DNA of 64,000 nucleotides, from positions 1 to 64,000 of the forward strand of contig JAVBUP010000002.1 of assembly GCA_031555175.1 (NCBI GenBank). The letters run 5' to 3'. This document shows positions 59,496 to 64,000 of the stretch, one piece after another (positions within the stretch are counted from its first letter, which is position 1; each line of letters starts with the position of its first letter). The notes beneath the pieces were generated by a model. The model did no database searches and had not been told where the DNA came from. It saw only the letters and a list, made by a program, of their open reading frames with translations. A program made the translations under genes and the position numbers. This stretch comes from JAVBUP01 sp031555175 (GTDB taxonomy: Bacteria > Bacillota_I > Bacilli_A > Erysipelotrichales > Coprobacillaceae).

Positions 59496-60202
59496 TGAAA
59501 TACCTCCTTATTTGAAATTACTGTGTTAAATCCATTACAGATTGAATCGTACTTTACTATATATTCAGATTCTTTTAACTCCATTTCGCGTTTGCTTACT
59601 TCATTTTTATTAAACATTTCCAGTACTTCGTAAGTGAAGTTTTCTTCGCCTTTGATTTTTAAATACTCACCAAAAGGTGATTTAGAATGAGTGATGTGGT
59701 ACCACCAACGCCAAATAAAATGTTTCGACGTAATACCTATATAACATTTATTACTATCTTTTTCGGTAATTTTATATATATAATACTTTTCACTATTACT
59801 CCAACGATCATCATCGAAATACCCAGAATCCATATTTTCTTTTATATATTTTTCCATACATTCATTAGAGCAAAACTTCTTATCTCGATAGTTAAGTGAC
59901 CGCATATTTTGTGAAATATCTATTTGCTCCGTTTCTATACCGCAGCAATCACATTTTACTTTTGAGCGCCAAAATTTCTTATAGTAATCTGTAAGTTCAT
60001 AGATATTGCAAAATACTATTTGGTCTGTATCTTTCTTTGATCTCTTTTGATAAGCATTACTATTCGGAAATAAAGTTGGATAATCTTTTAACAATATCTT
60101 TTTTACTTCATCCTTAGATTCAGCATTAATAATCATTTTGACCAAATCTTGGCTATAGCAATCGTTACCAACTGTTTGAATTCTAACAAAATACTCCAAC
60201 AT
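59492..60202 (-). CDS. Zinc-finger and GIY-YIG nuclease domain protein
   Basis: This 236-residue protein has three visible parts. Residues 1-75 are helical and unassigned. A cysteine cluster follows, with CDCC (84-87) and CSNEC (111-115), like MYM/TRASH-type zinc fingers. The C-terminal part is a GIY-YIG nuclease domain with YIYKITEKDSNKCYIGITS (about 141-159), an Arg at 165 in the next helix and a late Glu-rich helix. It may be a homing-type or recombination-related nuclease. AAGGGGGTT precedes the ATG. It sits within the early operon. Confidence 0.78.
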   Translation of the reverse strand: MLEYFVRIQTVGNDCYSQDLVKMIINAESKDEVKKILLKDYPTLFPNSNAYQKRSKKDTDQIVFCNIYELTDYYKKFWRSKVKCDCCGIETEQIDISQNMRSLNYRDKKFCSNECMEKYIKENMDSGYFDDDRWSNSEKYYIYKITEKDSNKCYIGITSKHFIWRWWYHITHSKSPFGEYLKIKGEENFTYEVLEMFNKNEVSKREMELKESEYIVKYDSICNGFNTVISNKEVFQ

Positions 60203-60216
60203 TCAACTAACCCCCT

Positions 60217-60564
60217 TCAAAGTTCTTCCCAGAACTTGATAAACTCTTGGGAGTATTTGGGTACTACTTGAATTGGATTCTCAAGTTCTTCAAGATAATG
60301 TATTGATTTCTTTGTATATTTGCAGTAAGAATGCTCTAATACTGCTCCATTACTAGATTCCCAATTTGGCATCATTGCTACACAGTCAGCACAATCAATC
60401 ATAGATAAACAAATCTTCATATACTCATTATTTGACATCCCGCCAGGTAGAATTGATGGATTTAACACTATGCATCCTTTGTTGACCAAGTATTCTTCAT
60501 ATCTTTTAAATTCTTTCTTATAATTTTCATTACCAGTTATCATACCAGCTAGATAAATTTTCAT
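60217..60564 (-). CDS. DUF4406 (nucleoside 2-deoxyribosyltransferase-like) protein
   Basis: This 115-residue protein matches DUF4406: MKIYLAGMITGNENYKKEFKRYEEYL at the start, NPSILPGGMSNNEYMKICLSMIDCADCVAMMPNWESSNGA in the middle. The fold resembles nucleoside 2-deoxyribosyltransferases and is common on phages; it may act on nucleotides. GGAGGTGG precedes the ATG, which overlaps the upstream gene by four bases. Confidence 0.85.
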   Translation of the reverse strand: MKIYLAGMITGNENYKKEFKRYEEYLVNKGCIVLNPSILPGGMSNNEYMKICLSMIDCADCVAMMPNWESSNGAVLEHSYCKYTKKSIHYLEELENPIQVVPKYSQEFIKFWEEL

Positions 60565-60995
60565 TTCTCCACCTCCTTTGCAACTGATTTAAATTGCTCA
60601 TGAGTCATAATTTTGCTAATTTTGGGTGGAACTATAAATGTATCTCTCCAAATACTTCCAGACCATGTTTTAAGTTTGGTATTATATACATACTCACATC
60701 TTCCAACCAAATATATGTCGTTATTAATGAAGTGCACTTGATATAAAAATTTTTCTATTTCAACTACATCGTTTTCTTCTAATAAGTCAACTATGTCAAA
60801 TGATACTTTTTTAATTTCATGCAAATATTTATGTGAAGTATAAAACTCATCCCCAGTAACGAAATTAACAACCGGCTCAGCCCAACCTCTCTCTTTACAT
60901 TTTTCGCAATCGCAAATATATTTTAACTTTCCTATTCCACGAACTCCATCAAATTCGCGTACATATATATTTGGAAGTAGATCTTGCTTTTCCAT
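60561..60995 (-). CDS. Early phage protein, paralog of the 57962 gene
   Basis: This 144-residue protein has an N-terminal part with two cysteine pairs (CDCEKCKERG) not shared with its paralog, then the common domain beginning KVSFDIVDLLEENDVVEIEK and ending PPKISKIMTHEQFK. No good ribosome binding site is seen, but it starts two bases after the stop of the upstream gene. Confidence 0.7.
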   Translation of the reverse strand: MEKQDLLPNIYVREFDGVRGIGKLKYICDCEKCKERGWAEPVVNFVTGDEFYTSHKYLHEIKKVSFDIVDLLEENDVVEIEKFLYQVHFINNDIYLVGRCEYVYNTKLKTWSGSIWRDTFIVPPKISKIMTHEQFKSVAKEVEK

Positions 60996-60997
60996 AC

Positions 60998-61252
60998 TTA
61001 ATACCCACCACGCTTTGACAAACGCACTATTCCTTTGCCATCATCGGCTAATACATGAATCCAATGACTATTGGGTTTAGAGTTTCTATTTAGTAATGTA
61101 ACAAATGGCATTGCTCCATACTTATTAATCTGACTATGTTGCCATGCACGTTGTATTTTGTTAGATCCAAAGTATTTTTTTAATTTATTCCGACTTATTT
61201 TTCTTGTTTCAATTTGTAAATTTCTACTTACTCTTTTTGTTTTATCTTTCAT
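60998..61252 (-). CDS. Hypothetical basic phage protein
   Basis: This 84-residue, strongly basic protein (KDKTKRVSRNLQIETRKISRNKLKKYFG) is of a type expected to bind nucleic acid. I recognise no domain. AGGAGG precedes the ATG. Confidence 0.65.
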   Translation of the reverse strand: MKDKTKRVSRNLQIETRKISRNKLKKYFGSNKIQRAWQHSQINKYGAMPFVTLLNRNSKPNSHWIHVLADDGKGIVRLSKRGGY

Positions 61253-61263
61253 TTCTTTACCTC

Positions 61264-61647
61264 CTACTGTATTACTTCTAGTTGCTGATAAATATCCGAA
61301 GGGACATTATCTTTCCATACAAAACTATTTTTTAATATGTAATTGTTATACGTTGAAGCGGTTTTATTAGCGCGCATCTTAGCTTGTTCTGCCCAAGAGT
61401 GCTCTTGCTTATCTTCGCTACCTTTATACTGTTCGTACACTAATTTATCCGCATTGTAACTACTGATCATTGCTCTACACGTGTTTTCAACTTCCTTTAA
61501 TGTTTTGTAATTTGTAGCATCATCTACCTTTTGAACATCGTAATTCTTCTTGTTTATTACTCCTCTAATTTGAGGAGCAAACGTCCAAGCTAAGAAAACT
61601 ACTAATACGGTAACGAAAATAACTATGATACCTTTTAACTTATCCAT
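61264..61647 (-). CDS. Membrane-anchored phage protein
   Basis: This 127-residue protein has an N-terminal membrane helix (about residues 6-24) and a helical extracytoplasmic part with EVENTCRAMISSYNADKLVYEQYKGS and AKMRANKTASTYNNYILKNSFVWK. Similar proteins are found next to the small lipoprotein family in Firmicute phages. AAAGGAG precedes the ATG. It lies just after the interrupted lipoprotein gene. Confidence 0.72.
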   Translation of the reverse strand: MDKLKGIIVIFVTVLVVFLAWTFAPQIRGVINKKNYDVQKVDDATNYKTLKEVENTCRAMISSYNADKLVYEQYKGSEDKQEHSWAEQAKMRANKTASTYNNYILKNSFVWKDNVPSDIYQQLEVIQ

Positions 61648-61649
61648 TG

Positions 61650-62198
61650 TTACTCTCCTTTCACGATTGTATTTGCTACTTCAAATGGAATATCACTGTA
61701 TAAATAGATTCCAGTCCATTCTATGTACTTACCATCTGGCGTAAAGAAGAATACACCATTATCGTTTTCTCCATATGATCCATCAACATCGGCTAACCAT
61801 CTGTTCTTTTTAGAACTTTCTCCTGCGCTGTATTCGTAATACTCGCTATCTGGAGTTAAGTAACTATTTAAACTTGTTACCTTACCCTCAACAACAAAGT
61901 TTCCTACCACAGTTCCACTTTCAGTAAATAAAACAATATATCCTAATGGAGCATCTGCTATTGGACAAGGTAACATTCTTGCCTTTTCTCTTTGCCCGTT
62001 GACTCAATATGCTCTACGAATTAAATTATATCTTTCTAACGAATATTCTATATCCGTTGGGGTCGGTTGCTTTTCCTCCAAGCTCTTAGCTACTGCGATT
62101 GTCTTTTGGGTATCAGTTGTTGAAGTAGAAACATCATCACAACCCATTACTCCAATAACACAAATAGTTATTAATAACATTTTTAGAATTTTTTTCAT
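61650..62198 (-). pseudogene. Phage lipoprotein gene interrupted by an in-frame TGA
   Basis: The frame begins at the ATG at 62198 with a lipoprotein signal (KKILKMLLITICVIGVMGC) and runs to YSLERYNLIRRAY, where a TGA (62004-62006) stops it. The same frame continues without gap as VNGQREKARMLPCPIADAPLGYIVLF and on to ADVDGSYGENDNGVFFFTPDG. Members of this phage lipoprotein family run straight through that point, so a single TGG to TGA change is likely. The downstream 108-residue frame could only start internally and without a ribosome binding site. Confidence 0.75.
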
Positions 62199-62219
62199 TT
62201 TCTTTCTCTCTTTCATTCT

Positions 62220-62492
62220 TTATTTTCTTACAACTTGAATTACATCAATGCCTAGCACAACATACCTTTGTCTAAGATAAAGTGGTTCATCTAAAATATA
62301 AGTAATACTTGCTAATATATAATCATTAGTAAATGCTACACCATCCCACTTTTTTAGCATTAGAATATCACCAACTTTATAGTTGCGATCATTTTTTCTA
62401 ACTTCAAACTTCTTTACGCCAGTAGCTACATGTTCAAAATATGGCTCTCTTAATTTGAGTACATGCAATTTAGGCAATATACTTGTTCCCAT
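62220..62492 (-). CDS. DUF3850/ASCH-like protein
   Basis: This 90-residue protein fits the ASCH-like DUF3850 fold: LKLREPYFEHVATGVKKFEVRKNDRNYKVGDILMLKKWDG, then a strand with YILASITYIL. Such proteins may bind RNA. The start overlaps the upstream stop (TAATG), with GGAGGG upstream. Confidence 0.85.
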   Translation of the reverse strand: MGTSILPKLHVLKLREPYFEHVATGVKKFEVRKNDRNYKVGDILMLKKWDGVAFTNDYILASITYILDEPLYLRQRYVVLGIDVIQVVRK

Positions 62493-63205
62493 TATTTCAA
62501 TCCCTCCGGCATTTCTTTATACTCTTTACCATTTAATAAGCATCCTGCCTTTTTCCCGTTAATACCTGCCCATTGTTTAAAGAAAAATGGTATATTTAAT
62601 TTTTTACATCTATCTCTAGCATCGACTACCCATTCTTCCTTTAAGAATCGATAATGTGGCCCAGTTTCTCCACCAACTATCACCCAACTAATTCCATTAA
62701 AACTAACGTTGTTAACTGGCCCAAGCAATGGCTCGCAAGATAGAAACTTGTTCTTCGCTTTTACTTTTCTCAACGAATTTACTCTATATGCGTAATCATT
62801 ACCCTCCACACTTGTACCTACCCATACATTATTGGGTATTTCATAATGCATTGAAAACTCTCTTAATCGCTCTGGTCTCTTCGTTAAAACTTGAAATGTG
62901 TGCCAATGTGCTCGAGTCATTGTGTGAAATATCTGAGCTATTGTATAAAAATCATTCGATTCATGAAATAAATCGCTCATTGAACAAACAAAAATTATTG
63001 TAGGTTTCTTTGTTTTTAGTGGTAAGTCGAATAAGTCTTTATGTATTGTTACTTTGAAGTTATCTGCATACCTTTTGTTCCCCATTGCATATAGTCTATT
63101 CGCCATACGCTTTGCATAACAATTTAGACAACCTGCGCTAATCTGTGTACATCCAGTAATAGGATTCCAAGTTGTTTGTGTCCATTCAATATTTGTTTTT
63201 TTCAT
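62492..63205 (-). CDS. Phage Gp37/Gp68 family protein (DUF5131)
   Basis: This 237-residue protein has the start NIEWTQTTWNPITGCTQISAGCLNCYAKRMA with cysteines at 19, 26 and 29, then FVCSMSDLFHES, FQVLTKRPERL, VWVGTSVEG and GGETGPHYR. The family looks like a radical-SAM-type fold with a cysteine cluster, but its reaction is not known. Its ATG follows the integrase stop, with AGAGGATG upstream. Confidence 0.9.
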   Translation of the reverse strand: MKKTNIEWTQTTWNPITGCTQISAGCLNCYAKRMANRLYAMGNKRYADNFKVTIHKDLFDLPLKTKKPTIIFVCSMSDLFHESNDFYTIAQIFHTMTRAHWHTFQVLTKRPERLREFSMHYEIPNNVWVGTSVEGNDYAYRVNSLRKVKAKNKFLSCEPLLGPVNNVSFNGISWVIVGGETGPHYRFLKEEWVVDARDRCKKLNIPFFFKQWAGINGKKAGCLLNGKEYKEMPEGLK

Positions 63206-64000
63206 CTATGTCATCCTCTCTAACATCTTTCTTTTTTCTTCTTTGCTGCTCTTTGTATAAATCCTTGTTGTCTCTATTGACTCATGTCCCAAAATATCAG
63301 CTAACTCACCCTCACTCATACCGTTTCTTATGCATTCTTTAGCAAACAAATGTCTAAAGCTATGTGGGTGTACTTTCGCTTTATTTACTTTAGCAGCACC
63401 AGCTATTTTTTTCATTCTGCGCCATAATGTAGCATAGGAAATATTAAATATTTCACCACTTTTTATTTCATATTTCTTGCAGTAACTTCTTATCTCACGT
63501 GCAAGCTCTTGTGTCATGATAATATCAATATTCTTGCCTTTCATTTTTGCTTCAATGTAAAAATTTTCATTAACTTTTTCAACAGTGAAATATTTTAGTC
63601 CGTCATATCGCACTCCAGTAGTCTTAAATATCTTCATGATTAACCGTATGTCTTCATATCCAAGCCTTCGCGCAAATCTCAGCAGCCTATTGTAATCCGA
63701 TATGTTAATAACAGACTCTATACTAGTTTTTTGTTGTGATTTTGCTTTCTTAACTTTTACATTCTCAATGCCACAATAATATAGATATTTGTTCACTGAT
63801 ATAATATAAGAATTAATTGTGCTAGGCTTATAGGATCGTTCAAGCAAATACTGTTTAAATGCTAAGGTATCATCTTTTGTAATGTCTTGATTGTGATTAA
63901 CATGATTAATAAACATCAATGCATCTTTTTTGTATTTCACATACGTTCGTTTAGCTTTCTCTTCATATTTAAGAGTTTCAACGTATTCATCAAGTTTATT
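63206..64000 (-). CDS. Tyrosine recombinase/integrase (5' end outside the window)
   Basis: The frame is open to the right edge, so at least 264 residues are encoded. The core-binding domain is at the edge (LDEYVETLKYEEKAKRTYV, then FKQYLLERSYKPSTINSYI). The catalytic domain has the first Arg in TTGVRYDGLK, the HSFRHLFA motif, LGHESIETTRIYT with the second His and the Tyr nucleophile. An internal GTG at 63938 is not needed as start. It lies far from the tRNA-side attachment site and in the same operon direction as the early genes, so it may be the phage integrase or an additional recombinase. Confidence 0.9.
   Translation of the reverse strand, partial: NKLDEYVETLKYEEKAKRTYVKYKKDALMFINHVNHNQDITKDDTLAFKQYLLERSYKPSTINSYIISVNKYLYYCGIENVKVKKAKSQQKTSIESVINISDYNRLLRFARRLGYEDIRLIMKIFKTTGVRYDGLKYFTVEKVNENFYIEAKMKGKNIDIIMTQELAREIRSYCKKYEIKSGEIFNISYATLWRRMKKIAGAAKVNKAKVHPHSFRHLFAKECIRNGMSEGELADILGHESIETTRIYTKSSKEEKRKMLERMT

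Larger units (their letters stand above)
38455..64000. mobile_element. Siphovirus-type prophage (right end outside the window)
   Basis: From the tRNA remnant to the right edge, almost all genes are phage genes on the minus strand: early genes, HNH nuclease, terminase, HK97-type head, siphovirus tail, holin and endolysin. No host gene interrupts the run. A tyrosine recombinase is cut by the window edge. No repressor or replication genes are seen, so the element continues. Apart from one nonsense codon, the structural genes look intact. Confidence 0.9.

Noticed and set aside
62004..62006. TGA read as tryptophan, as in Mycoplasma-like codes.
   Set aside because: TGA is used as the real stop of sigE and of the 20401-21306 hydrolase, so recoding of the whole genome is excluded.
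1..64000. CRISPR arrays or insertion sequences.
   Set aside because: No set of regularly spaced repeats and no transposase reading frame were seen; the only repeats are the short pairs listed.

Overview
The window is AT-rich bacterial DNA with AGGAGG-type ribosome binding sites. It carries a spoIIGA-sigE-sigG sporulation cluster, so the host is a spore-forming low-GC Firmicute. The gene set (MurT/GatD, T-box-controlled MetNIQ, sepF) would suit Erysipelotrichia or a nearby Bacilli lineage, but that placement is inference. TGA ends several genes (sigE and the 20401-21306 hydrolase), so the standard bacterial code applies.

Bases 1-38450 are host chromosome. First comes an oligopeptide ABC transporter operon (oppABCDF, minus strand, 147-5830) behind a strong promoter. 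A plus-strand operon follows (6141-9775): a membrane protein, tmcAL and the lipid II amidation pair murT-gatD. Next are metNIQ behind a T-box leader (9844-12800), sepF, and a large membrane-anchored beta-helix/FN3 protein with a decayed copy of its C-terminal domain beside it. The sporulation cluster (16889-20047) keeps the usual order but has a small plus-strand gene between sigE and sigG. The sigG ribosome binding site lies in a hairpin that only read-through transcripts could form. From 20132 to 38408 are metabolic and redox genes: a hydrolase/nitroreductase group, a MerR-controlled phosphatase/flavoprotein pair, a cluster of four aldo/keto reductases with a ferredoxin fusion protein and a divergent LysR regulator, an MFS transporter facing a TetR/flavoprotein pair, DegV, a radical SAM protein facing an HxlR regulator, GrpB, and a receiver-like protein that has lost its phosphorylation pocket.

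Bases 38455-64000 are a prophage of the HK97-capsid, siphovirus type, running off the right edge. Its left boundary is a 3' remnant of a tRNA-Arg(CCU) gene, the likely attachment site. Just inside are two independently promoted small units of moron type. The late genes then run on the minus strand; in transcription order they are HNH nuclease, a possible cos region, terminase small and large subunits, portal, protease, capsid, head-tail connectors, major tail protein, tail chaperone with a -1 frameshift, tape measure, distal tail protein, tail-tip protein, DUF859 protein, holin and M23 endolysin. The early region (56593-64000) holds small phage proteins, a cold-shock protein, a zinc-finger/GIY-YIG protein, DUF4406, DUF3850 and Gp37/Gp68 proteins, and a tyrosine recombinase cut by the window edge. 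One early lipoprotein gene is broken by an in-frame TGA. No repressor or replication genes are visible, so those modules probably lie to the right.
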